From NCBI GenBank assembly GCA_011799875.1, contig CM022302.1:523294228-523358227 (forward strand): a DNA stretch of 64,000 nt, given 5' to 3'. Under the pieces are notes generated by a model. That model was not told where the DNA came from. It searched no databases and worked only from the letters and a program-made list of their open reading frames with translations. This DNA comes from Thinopyrum elongatum (Eukaryota; Streptophyta; Magnoliopsida; Poales; Poaceae). The position numbers and the translations under genes were made by a program. Of this stretch, positions 32,801-41,504 are shown one piece after another (the stretch's first letter is position 1; each line of letters begins with the position of its first letter).

Positions 32801-33205
32801 TTGAATGGTGGGGCAGTCAGCTGGTGCAGTTGCAAGCAAAGCATCGTGGCGGGATCTACATGTGAAGCGGACTACATAGCAGCCTCGGAGGCAGCACAGG
32901 AAGCAGTCTGGATGAAGGAGTTCATCACCGACCTAGGAGTTATTCCCAATGCGTCGGGCCCAATGACTCTCTTCTGTGACAACACTGGAGCTATTGCCCT
33001 TGCCAAGGAGCCCAGGTTTCACAAGAAGACCAGGCATATCAAGCGTCGCTTCAACTCCATTCGTGAACATTATCAAGATGGAGACATAGATATTTGTAAA
33101 GTGCATACGGATCTGAATGTCGCAGATCCGTTGACTAAACCTCTTCCACGAGCAAAACATGATCAACACCAGAACTCTATGGGTGTTCGATTCATCACAA
33201 TGTAA
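29899..33205 (+). pseudogene. Angela-like gag 3' part and pol with three nonsense codons
   Basis: The gag frame resumes after the Tat element without shift. It carries the CCHC knuckle (CFYCKGNSHWKRNC), protease (WVFDTGAVAHIC), pre-integrase (YLWHCRLGHIGVKRMKKL), integrase (HTDVCGPM, FLRSDHGGEY, PQRNGVSEHRN), RT (QMDVKTAFLNGFL, LYVDDILLMGN) and RNase H (VDASFDTDLDDSKSLTGY). It ends at a TAA next to the polypurine tract. Three in-frame stops break it: TGA at 31058, TAG at 32156 and TAG at 32642. Each fits one C-to-T or G-to-A change (CGA, CAG, TGG) in CG or CHG context. There is no frameshift. Confidence 0.9.
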
Positions 33206-33224
33206 CTAGATTATTGACTCTAGT

Positions 33225-33237
33225 GCAAGTGGGAGAC
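33225..33237 (+). other. Polypurine tract of Angela-like element 1
   Basis: CAAGTGGGAGAC sits immediately before the 3' LTR; the same sequence precedes the 3' LTR of the second Angela-like element at 59150-59161. Confidence 0.85.
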
Positions 33238-35013
33238 TGTTGGAAATATGCCCTAGAGGCAATAATAAAGTGGTTATTATTATATTTCCTTGTTCGTGAT
33301 AATTGTCTATTGTTCATGCTAAAATTGTGTTATCCGGAAATCGTAATACATGTGTGAATACATAGACCACAACATGTCCCTAGTAAGCCTCTAGTTGACT
33401 AGCTCGTTGATCAATAGATGGTTACGGTTTCCTGACCATGGACATTGGATGTCGTTGATAACGGGATCACATCATTAGGAGAATGATGTGATGGACAAGA
33501 CCCAATCCTAAGCATAACACAAGATCGTGTAGTTCGTCTGCTAAAGCTTTTCTAATGTCAAGTATCATTTCCTTAGACCATGAGATTGTGCAACTTCCGG
33601 ATACCGTAGGAATGCTTTGGGTGTGCCAAACGTCACAACATAACTGGGTGGCTATAAAGGCACACTACGGGTATCTCCGAAAGTGTCTGTTGGGTTGGCA
33701 CGAATCGAGACTGGGATTTGTCACTCCATGTGATGGAGAGGTATCTCTGGGCCCACTCGGTAGGACATCATCATAATGAGCTCAATGTGACCAAGGAATT
33801 GATCACGGGATGATGTGTTACGAACGAGTAAAGAGACTTGCCGGTAACGAGATTGAACAAGGTATAGGGATACCGACGATCGAATCTCAGGCAAGTATCA
33901 TACCGGTAGACAAAGGGAATTGTGTACGGGATTGATTGAATCCCCGACATCGTGGTTCATCCAATGAGATCATCGTGGAACATGTGGGAGCCAACATGGG
34001 TATCCAGATAACGCTGTTGGTTATTGACCGGAGAGATGTCTCGGTCATGTCTACATGCCTCCCGAACCCGTAGGGTCTACACACTCAAGGTTCGATGATG
34101 CTAGGGTTATAGGGAAAGTTTGTACGTGGTTACCGAATGTTGTTCGGAGTCCCGGATGAGATCCCGGACGTCACGAGGAGTTCCGGAATGGTCCGGAGGT
34201 AAAGAATAATATATAGGAAGTGAGGTTTTGGTCACCGGAAGTGTTTCGGGCGTCACCGGTAATGTACCGGGACCACCGGAAGGGTTCCGGGGGTCCACCG
34301 GGTGTGGCCATCAGCCCCGGAGGCTTGCATGGGCCAAGAGTGGGAAGGGACCAGCCCCTGAGTGGGCTGGAGCGCCTCCCACCAAGGCCCAAGTCGCATC
34401 AAAGAGGAGAAGGGGGAAACCCTAGGCGCAGATGGGCCTAAGGCCCACCGTAGGGCGCGCCCCCCCTCTCTCCCCCTCTTGGCCGCCCCCCTCCATCCCA
34501 TCTAGGGCTGCCGCCCCCCCTAGGGTGGGAACCCTAGAGGGGGCGCACCCCCCTCCCCTCCTCTTATATATAGTGGGGGTTTTGGGGCTGCCAGGAACAC
34601 GAATCTCTCTCCCTCTTGGCGCAGCCCTACCTCTCCACCTCCTCGTCTTTCGTAGTGCTTGGAGAAGCCCTGCTGGAGAACCACGCTGCTCCAACACCAC
34701 CACGCCGTCGTGCTGCTACTGGAGTTGTCTTCCCCAACCTCTCCCTCCTCCTTGCTGGATCAAGGCGCGGGAGACGTCACCGGGCTGCACGTGTGTTGAA
34801 CGCGGAGGCGCCGTTGTTCGGCGCTTAGATCGGAATCGACCGCGATCTGAACCGCTGTGTGTACGACTCCACCAACCGCGTTCTTATAACGCTTCCGCAT
34901 CGCGATCTTCAAGGGTATGAAGATGCACTCCCCTCTCTCTCGTTGCTAGTCTCTCCATAGATCGATCTTGGTGATGCGTAGAAAATTTTTAATTTCTGCA
35001 ACGATCCCCAACA
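33238..35013 (+). repeat. 3' LTR of Angela-like element 1
   Basis: 1776-bp partner of 12296-14069 with the same termini, followed by the TTTTA duplication and then the second piece of the gag-only element's left LTR. Confidence 0.95.
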
Positions 35014-35018
35014 TTTTA

Positions 35019-35325
35019 TACCCAGGCACACGCTGGACACGATCCCCACGCCCCTGCCTGCTCGCTCTCATGACCTGGCTCGCTCTGGCCGCGTCCTCTG
35101 CGCGCGCCCGCAACGCGCGCGACGCACCGAGCCCTCCCGATCGCCACGCTTCCCCTGGACCTGGTCTCTAACAGACACGCACACGCGCACGGTGTTTCCG
35201 TGCACGAGCACCCCGTGCACCACACGCACGCACACTCGCGGACCCGACGCGCCCATCGCGCCCGGCGCGCGCCCATACACGCGCCCGGCTCGACCGGCTC
35301 GCCGCCGCGACTTATTTACCCAACA
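35019..35325 (-). repeat. Left LTR of the gag-only element, second piece
   Basis: It continues the piece at 12112-12295 and matches 36434-36731 with scattered differences. It ends TTACCCAACA. On the minus strand the polypurine tract CTTAGGGGGAGAG (35326-35338) abuts it. Confidence 0.9.
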
Positions 35326-35344
35326 CTCTCCCCCTAAGACGCGG

Positions 35345-36209
35345 CTCAGAGCAGGCCGCCGTCCTCGACGCCGGCGTCCGCCATCATCGCGTGCTCCTCC
35401 GCTGGGGCCTTCCACTTCTAGGGGCAGTCCCTCTTGAAATGGCCGCGCTCGCCGCACTTGTAGCAGCGCCCGCACCGGTTGCCGTCGTTGCCCGATGCCA
35501 CGCTCCGGCCGTCGTCGTCGTCCTGAGCTCCGCCTCGCTGCCGCTCCCGTGCCCGCCATTGTGCTGTCGTGAACATCAGCTGATCCCCGCCATGGCCGCC
35601 TCCGTCCTGCCCGCGCCGACGCAACTGCTCGTCGAAGGCCTTCAGGCGACTGAGCGCATCCTCGAACGCCATGGACGAGACGTCGCAAAACTGCTCAATT
35701 CCGGCCACCGCCGCGTACAGGCTGTCCGGCATGGCATCAAGCAATTTCTTCACCATCACGGCGTCGTCCAGGGTCGATCCGAGCCCCGCGAAACGCGCCG
35801 CTATCCTACTGATCTTCCCTGCAAACGCATCCAGCGTCTCGCCGCCGTCCATCCGTAGCAGCTCGAAATCGCCCCGCAGCGTAGCCAGCCGCGCCGCCCT
35901 GACCCGATCAGCTCCGACGAACCTGGCCTTGAGACTGCTCCAGATTTCCGCCGCCGTCTTCTTCGCAGCCACCTGCAGCAGCAGATCGTCGGCGAGCTCC
36001 CGCAGCAGATAAGCCCGCACCGGCTTATCCTTCTTGGCGATCACGGCCGACGCCGCGTCCTCCGATGGCACCACCGCCTCCCAGATCCCGGCGGCGTCCA
36101 GGTCGGCCTCCACCTTGATGGCCCGGGTGGTGTAGTTCTCCCCTGTGAGCACGGGCACCGGCTGCGACACCAAGCCACCCGAGCCGCCGGTGTACGAGAC
36201 GAGAGCCAT
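35345..36209 (-). CDS. Gag of the gag-only element (UBN2-type with zinc knuckle)
   Basis: The frame begins MALVSYTGGSGG at an ATG 27 bp after the primer site and runs 263 codons without a break to a TAG at 35418-35420. The Copia-type gag core is recognisable (LTGENYTTRAIKVEADLDAA, EIWSSLKARFVG, FCDVSSMAFEDALSRLKAF). The C-terminus is a CCHC knuckle (CYKCGERGHFKRDC). The same frame stays open for 23 codons after the TAG, to a TGA at 35345-35347 only a few bases from the polypurine tract, so the ancestral protein was probably slightly longer. Such a gag could only mobilise its RNA with enzymes from another Copia. Confidence 0.85.
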
Positions 36210-36235
36210 GGCCGGCGACCTCCCTCACAAACCTG

Positions 36236-36247
36236 GCTCTGATACCA
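36236..36247 (-). other. Primer binding site of the gag-only element
   Basis: On the minus strand TGGTATCAGAGC follows the 5' LTR (36250-36731) after two bases, a perfect initiator-Met tRNA complement. This fixes the element's orientation. Confidence 0.9.
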
Positions 36248-36249
36248 AA

Positions 36250-36731
36250 TGTTGGTGTCTAACCTAACCACCGGAGCACGGCGATCACCGGAGACAACAA
36301 AGAAATGAGAGAGAGGCAACACACGAGATTTCCGGGTGCATGAACACCTTGCCGCACGAACGGCTCCTGTGTATTTCCGGTGAGCTCGAACTCCACTCCC
36401 GCTCCTGTTACAACGACCAACACACGGGTTTTATACCCAGGCACACGTTGGACACGATCCCCACGCCCCTGCCTGCTCGCGGCCACGACCTGGCTCGCCC
36501 TGGCCGCGTCCTCCGCGCGCGCCAGCGCGCGACGCACCGAGCCCTCCCGATCGCCACGCTCCCCCTGGACCTGGTCTCTAGCAGACACGCACACGCGCAC
36601 GGTGCTTCCCTGCACGAGCACCCCGTGCACCACACGCACACTCGCGGACCCGACGCGCCCGTCGCGCCCGGCGCGCGCCCATACACGCGCCCGGCTCGAC
36701 CGGCTCGCCGCCGTGGCTTATTTGCCCAACA
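36250..36731 (-). repeat. Right (5') LTR of the gag-only element
   Basis: 482 bp, TGTTGGTGTCTAACC to TTTGCCCAACA on the plus strand, followed by the AAGGC target duplication. It is unbroken at GGGTTTTATACCC, the point where its twin received the Angela insertion. Confidence 0.9.
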
Positions 36732-36934
36732 AAGGCCAGGGGTTGACGGCTTCGGTTCAGATGACGCGGGACTGAGCAAGTGGCAACGATCTTCAAACAA
36801 ACGTCAACGTTGTTCATAGAATCATAGCAGCAGCTTCTTGGAAGCCGACGGGTGTGTGCATGAAGGCTGACGCCGTCCTCCAGCATGCACGCCAACATCT
36901 CTCGGCTTCATCTTTTTTTTAGGAGTATCTCTCG

Positions 36935-37208
36935 GCTTCATCTAGACGCATGGCATCGACGTACCAAGAGTAGGCGTTCCTTTTAGGCATTGTGTCGAAC
37001 GGCCTGCATGCGGGAGACATCGACGCCGCCGTGGCGATACTCCGCGTACAGGTTGAGCAGCGACTCGCGGAGGACGGGCGCGGCGAAGGAGGTGCTCGTG
37101 GATCGACCTCCCGAGACGCAGACCGGGGCCTGTGGTTGAGAAGCGCGCGTAGAGGTAGAGGCCGGGACCGCCCCGGCGACATTGTTGCCAACCGTGTACC
37201 GTTACCAA
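36935..37208 (-). pseudogene. PPR protein remnant
   Basis: Minus-strand frames give the words GRSIHEHLLRRARP, SLLNLYAEYR and FDTMPKRNAYSW, which match successive helices of plant pentatricopeptide repeat proteins near their N-terminus. They lie in different frames, so at least two shifts have occurred, and only about 90 codons are left. It begins some 200 bp right of the gag-only element and could be flanking low-copy sequence. Confidence 0.5.
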
Positions 37209-37344
37209 CGAGTTTTTTTTTACATCACCATTACTAATGAGTTAATTGCACGTTGTGGTAGTATCATTTTTCATTATTTTTTTCACATGTCACTATCAAG
37301 TTTTTTTCTTAAACTATGTCAATATCAAGTTAGGGCAAGCCGCA
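37209..37344. other. AT-rich spacer
   Basis: Poly-T runs and the repeated word TATCAAGTT are seen; no gene is evident. It borders the A-rich tail of the LINE fragment. Confidence 0.5.
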
Positions 37345-38137
37345 ACATTTATTTATTTATTTTTTGCGGGGAATTGTGAGAGCTTTATTCAAACAAAAAT
37401 GCTCCTAGGATCATCAGCCAACAGGCTACTGATCTATAACGAGGGTTCAGAGTCTAACCAAGTCTCGGTCACCATCAGCGAGCTAGCACGCTTCGCACAA
37501 AGATGGGCCGGGAGATTAGCAGACCTGTTTACATGCTGAATTACAAAAGAATCAAAAGACAAAGCATGCTCTCCAATCTCTACTAGTAAAGGAGCCACAA
37601 CCGAACGAGAGTCATGGCGAGTGTTCCAGAGATTCACCATCTCCAGGCAGTCGGATTCCATTATCACATGTGAGTAGCCTCGCAAACGAGCAAAGAGAAC
37701 TCCCTCTCGCAGTGATAAGGCCTCGGCAATGAGGGGGTCCGTGACACCCACATGCGGTTTGCACCAAGAAGCGAGCAGCGCAGTAGCAGAACGAGCAACA
37801 CCACCCGCACCAGCTAGTCCCGCTTCCGAGTTGATTGCACCATCGACATTTATCTTGACAAACCCCACTTCGGGGGGGCGCCAGCCATGTCCTGGCAACA
37901 AGGCAGCCTGCGTCATTGGAATATCCAGCAAGGCCAAGTCTTCTCGAATGCGTCGAATGGAATACACTGGATCCACATGCTCCTTCTCATGAGTCCATCG
38001 ATTCCGCGAATGCCAGATAGCCCACATCACCGAGACAATCTTTACTCTCACATGATCCGAGAACTGGTCATCACATAAGATGTCCCGCGCCCAAGTGGTT
38101 GGATGTAAGCGTGGAAGTCGAAAATCGAACCAAGTTT
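37345..38137 (-). mobile_element. 5'-truncated LINE, 3' end with RNase H domain
   Basis: On the minus strand the frame is open from about 38137 to a stop at 37434-37436. The N-terminal part (ARDIL, VMWAIWHSRNRWTHE) resembles the end of the RT zinc-binding region of plant LINEs. The rest is an RVT_3-type RNase H (VKINVDGAINSEAGLAGAGG, AEALSLREGVLFA, VIMESDCLEMVNLW, HVNRSANLPAHL), with D, E and D of the active site visible. After the stop comes AATAAAGCTCTC and then an A-rich tail (CAAAAAATAAATAAATAAA), as in Triticeae LINEs. No clear target duplication was found. Confidence 0.7.
37434..38051 (-). CDS. RNase H-like (RVT_3) ORF of the LINE fragment
   Basis: The first ATG in the open frame is at 38051 and gives 205 codons; the frame stays open to about 38137 upstream. 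It is uninterrupted, which is unusual among the old elements here. The RNase H would cleave RNA in RNA/DNA hybrids during target-primed reverse transcription. The RT domain is missing, so it is a truncated insertion rather than an active element. A domesticated gene of the plant RNase H-like family cannot be ruled out without a search. Confidence 0.6.
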   Translation of the reverse strand: MRVKIVSVMWAIWHSRNRWTHEKEHVDPVYSIRRIREDLALLDIPMTQAALLPGHGWRPPEVGFVKINVDGAINSEAGLAGAGGVARSATALLASWCKPHVGVTDPLIAEALSLREGVLFARLRGYSHVIMESDCLEMVNLWNTRHDSRSVVAPLLVEIGEHALSFDSFVIQHVNRSANLPAHLCAKRASSLMVTETWLDSEPSL

Positions 38138-38738
38138 AAACCGTGCACAAACATGTATTGACAGTGTATCTGACCGACAGGACCCACCTGTCAGGAGCCA
38201 ACGTGACATGTTCTTTTACAGAAACAATCTTGTTTAAATTTAATCATGCAAATGCCCTTTGCGAAAGTCTAAAAAATGGTGTGCGCACCGGCCCGGCCAC
38301 TACACCAGGCAGAGTCTCTGTTCTTCAACTTTTTTTTTGTCTTGAGTCTGTTGTTCAAGTTGGATACTAGAGCTTTATATTATTTCACTGTTAAACGGGT
38401 TGCAGGACCATTTGCATTGCCAGAGTTTTTTAGCGGAATGCGAATAATAATTAATTGGACGTAAACCGTCTCAAAAAAAAATAGACGTAGACTATAAAGC
38501 GAATACATGCACGCGCCTACAGACACCAGACCGGCTCAAGTTTGTTGTGCAATTTGGATAAAATACCTTCATATCATTACATTCCTAAACGTGCTGCAGG
38601 GTCCATTTGCACTGCTAGTTTTCTTACAAAAATCATGAAAATATATAAATTATAATCTTGTATTACAAATAATATATATAGAAACAATAAATAAATTATA
38701 ATCTCGTATTTCAATCTATATTAAGGTGGTGCTGGTCA
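38138..38738. other. No gene seen
   Basis: AT-rich sequence with short homopolymer runs and no coding frame or paired repeat that I can support. It ends at the target duplication of the SINE. Confidence 0.5.
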
Positions 38739-39074
38739 GATGAAACTATAGGAGCGAACCAACCTGTGGTTGGATGGTTAGAGGGACTGTGGTATCCCCA
38801 GCCCACCAGGGTTCAAGTCCTGGTGCTCGCATTTATTCCTGGATTATTTCAGAATTTTCGGCGAGGCGCATTCAGTGGGAGGAGACGTTCCCGTCGACGA
38901 CGAGGTGCCTACGGTGACTTCGTAAATTTTAAGATGATATGCCGGCTCAGTCTTTCGGAGGTGCTCATAGGGGTAGGGTGTGCGTGTGTGTGTGTTCATA
39001 GGGGTGAGTGTATGCGCTTGTATATGAGCGCTTGCATCTGTACTGTGTTAAAAAAAAAGATGAAGCTATAGGAG
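38739..39074 (+). mobile_element. Au-type SINE with 16-bp target-site duplications
   Basis: The body (38755-39058) has a tRNA-like head with an A-box-like TGGTTAGAGGGAC and a B-box GGTTCAAGTCC. It then has the conserved Au words (GAGGAGACGTTCCCGTCGAC, TTCGGAGGTGCTCATAGGGG) and ends in a short A run after TGTGTT. The flanks GATGAAACTATAGGAG (38739-38754) and GATGAAGCTATAGGAG (39059-39074) differ at one base and are the target duplication. Confidence 0.95.
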
Positions 39075-39555
39075 GTGGTGCTGTTTAAAAAAAAGTTCAA
39101 TATATATTAAGGTGGGGCTGTTTAAAAAACCCAATATATTAGAAAAAGTCAGCCTAGCCAATGATTTTGTATATATTTTTAAAAAGTTCATCTTATATTT
39201 AAAAAAAATCTGTGTCTATAAAAAAATTGTTCATCATATAATATACAATAATGTTCAGTGTGTATTTATACAATAATGTTCAGTGTGAATTTACAAAAGA
39301 AATTGCATACTAAAAAGTTCAGTGTAAATTTAAAAAATGTAGAGAGTATTGAAAAAACGCACACCGTTTATTAGAAAGCACAAAAATGTAAACAAAAAGG
39401 AAAACCCAAAAAATACCCAAGATCTGAACAAAAGATAAAAGAAATCCGAAACAAAAAAACACATGCAAAAAAGGGAAAAAGGCCAAGATGTGTCTAAACT
39501 AGTATAAAAGAACGTATGCCTCTACTTTGACGCAAGCATTGCAGTGGTGTAGTGG
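39075..39555. other. AT-rich stretch without gene
   Basis: Rich in A/T runs, with repeated words such as TACAATAATGTTCAGTGTG in tandem at about 39246-39290. No coding frame is visible. Confidence 0.5.
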
Positions 39556-39880
39556 TTAGATCATCTCCAACAGGCGCCCAAAAACTGGGACGCGCGTTAA
39601 AATTCGGGTTTTTTGGACGCCGGACAGCTCTAGCAGAAGCTGTAAAACAGTGCGCGCGTAAAAAAGGGTTGGGCGCGCGCTGAAAAATGCTATCGCATGC
39701 TGCAAATTTGAGACGCCGAATTGCGCGCGCTTCACAATTTACACTGTGTGTTTTTTTAAGCGCGTGTTTTTTGGCATCTGCTAAACCAATGTTGGGTCCG
39801 GTGCACTAAAAGTGCTACAGTAGCGCGCTAAAACTATTTTAGGACGCCAAATTTTTGTGCACCTGTTGGAGATGCTCTTA
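39556..39880. mobile_element. PIF/Harbinger-type MITE with TTA duplication
   Basis: TTA (39556-39558) and TTA (39878-39880) flank a 319-bp element. Its ends GATCATCTCCAACAGGCGC and GCACCTGTTGGAGATGCTC are near-perfect inverses. The interior is rich in CGCGCG words and non-coding. Confidence 0.85.
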
Positions 39881-40033
39881 GCGTGTACAAACTGGGTCGG
39901 TCCGTCGCAAGCATTTAGTTGCATGCAATTAACTTCCTTCTACGCCCTACCTCATTTTGTCGAACAAAACAATTACGTTAGCACGAAATCAATTTGCAGG
40001 CTGATGCTGTCTTGCCGACAATACATTGCCCTA

Positions 40034-40746
40034 GAGCATCTCTAGCAGACCCCTTAAAACACACGAAACTGTAAAATAACCGTCAGTTTACAGTTTTAAG
40101 CAGAAAAAGTGACCCGAATAGAACTCGTAAACGGCTCCGACCCGTAAAAATATTTAAAGGGCGCGGAAAACATCCCACCAAATCCGTGAAAATAAGGATT
40201 TTGGAGGCAACTCGAAAGGGCCCTGTATACGCGAAAGACGATTGGCGGGAATCCAACTCCCATCGGAACCTTCATGAATCGCTTCCGTCTGCCCGTCCCC
40301 GGCCGCCGCAAGCTAGCTATCTACGAGCTCGAATGGGCGGACGAAGGAGCTAGCTAGCTAGCTAGTTCGTCCGTCAGCCGAGATTCGGCGGACGGACGAA
40401 CGAGCTAGCTAGCTGAATCAATGGATTGATTCGGCTTGGTGCGTTGTATTTGGTCGCCGGCGTCTTCCGTATTTGGTCGTTTCGAGCTAGCTGGACGTCG
40501 GCAGTTTCGTATTTGGCAGCTTCGTGCGCTATTCGCCGGTTTCGTAGAGGCAAGCTAGCTGCTTGTGGACACGAGCGAGAGGAAGAAGAAGACATGAGGA
40601 AAAAATATATACGAATATTAGGTTTTACAGTTTAAGTTTAAGGGGTCTGTTTGGCTGCAGATCAAACCGACCATTAAAACACGTCTTCCGCGAACTGTAA
40701 ACCGCGTTTCCAGTTTCGCGATTAAAGGGGTCTGCTAGAGATGCTC
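40034..40746. mobile_element. Harbinger-like MITE with internal AGCT repeats
   Basis: Ends GAGCATCTCTAGCAGACCCC and GGGGTCTGCTAGAGATGCTC are perfect inverses; the flanking trinucleotides are CTA and TTA, an imperfect TTA-type duplication. At 713 bp it is long for a MITE. The centre (about 40320-40415) holds (AGCT)n runs and an inverted arrangement of GACGAACGAGCTAGCTAG and CTAGCTAGTTCGTC. Confidence 0.8.
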
Positions 40747-41330
40747 TTACCCTCTAGCACATTTTTTGTAATAACTTGTGATGGCCGCGCTTTGAGTAAT
40801 GCATTTAGGTGGGAACCCTCTTCCCTATGATTTAAAATAAAAACAATAATAGCGGTAGATCTTAAGATTTCCTGCAACGTGTCGCTCGTGTATATGCAAT
40901 AAACAACACATGAAGTCCCAGCTTGACAAAAAATATACTCCCTCCATTCCAGCGAATAAAGTGCAAGTTTTTAAATTTTAATTTATAACCATTTTTCTTT
41001 TGAGATATTTTTTTTGACCATTAATTTGTTTATCAAATTAATTTAACCAATTCCCTCAAAAAAATAATTTAACCAATCCCCTCAAAAAATTAATTTAAAA
41101 AATCAAATACTAGTATGAGTCAAAGTCATTTCTCTTCTTAAAAAATCGAGGGGATATAAAATTATTATTAAAAAAGGTACAAGTGATTACTTGGGCTGAT
41201 GCCCTGAAGCCCATGCCGAAAATCTGGGCCCATGAAAGGTAGCCACTATCCCCTAAAAAATGAAAGGTAGCCACTAATGCGGCCTGCAGTCTGGTCGGCT
41301 CCCAAATTTAGACCGCCGCAGTCCACTCTA
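40747..41330. other. No gene seen; truncated Stowaway-like end
   Basis: At about 40935 the word TACTCCCTCCATTCCAGCG looks like one end of a Stowaway MITE, but no matching right end is present. The rest is AT-rich. A 15-base word (TGAAAGGTAGCCACTA) occurs twice around 41234 and 41261. Confidence 0.4.
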
Positions 41331-41504
41331 AGAGCAACTCCAACCGGGTTACCCATTTCGTACGTCCATGTCCGTTTAGATCGCCGCGGACAAAGGCGTG
41401 ATCCCAACGCAGCGACCCAAACCCAAAATGCGTCTGCTTCATGTCCGCCTCGACGGATTTCAGACCCAAAATTGGGCTTAAAATGCGTCGGCGAGGACAA
41501 GGAT
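41331..41504. mobile_element. One-ended MITE fragment
   Basis: AGAGCAACTCCAACCGGG resembles the terminus of the CTCCAAC-type MITEs seen nearby. The other end is missing, cut off by the Gypsy LTR that begins at about 41505. Confidence 0.35.

Larger units (their letters stand above)
12296..35013 (+). mobile_element. Angela/BARE/WIS-like Copia, split by a Tat Gypsy, TSD TTTTA
   Basis: LTRs of 1774 and 1776 bp (TGTTGGAAATATGCCC...GATCCCCAACA) flank a long leader and a single gag-pol frame. TTTTA at 12291-12295 and 35014-35018 is the target duplication. The empty target (GGGTTTTATACCC) is still present in the other LTR of the host element at 36426-36438. With the Gypsy guest removed the element is about 8.85 kb, normal for this family. 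About 25 LTR differences were seen by eye (roughly 1.5 percent). Confidence 0.95.
12112..36731 (-). mobile_element. Gag-only (TR-GAG-like) Copia-type element, split by an Angela insertion, TSD AAGGC
   Basis: The outermost element of the nest is flanked by AAGGC at 12107-12111 and 36732-36736. Its left LTR is in two pieces (12112-12295 and 35019-35325). Its right LTR is 36250-36731. Read on the minus strand it has the order LTR, Met-tRNA primer site, gag, polypurine tract, LTR. With the 22.7 kb guest removed it is about 1.9 kb. There is no protease, integrase or RT, only a gag with a zinc knuckle. This matches the published TR-GAG class of non-autonomous plant retrotransposons. The LTRs differ by roughly 5 percent by eye. 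Confidence 0.85.

Noticed and set aside
35345..36209. Host zinc-knuckle gene
   Set aside because: The LTRs, primer site and polypurine tract around it identify it as the gag of a retrotransposon.
38755..38830. tRNA gene suspected from the B box GGTTCAAGTCC
   Set aside because: No cloverleaf can be drawn with an acceptor stem; the head belongs to the SINE.
38766..39071. Plus-strand ORF of 101 codons
   Set aside because: It coincides with the Au SINE, whose tRNA-like head and Au words explain the sequence.
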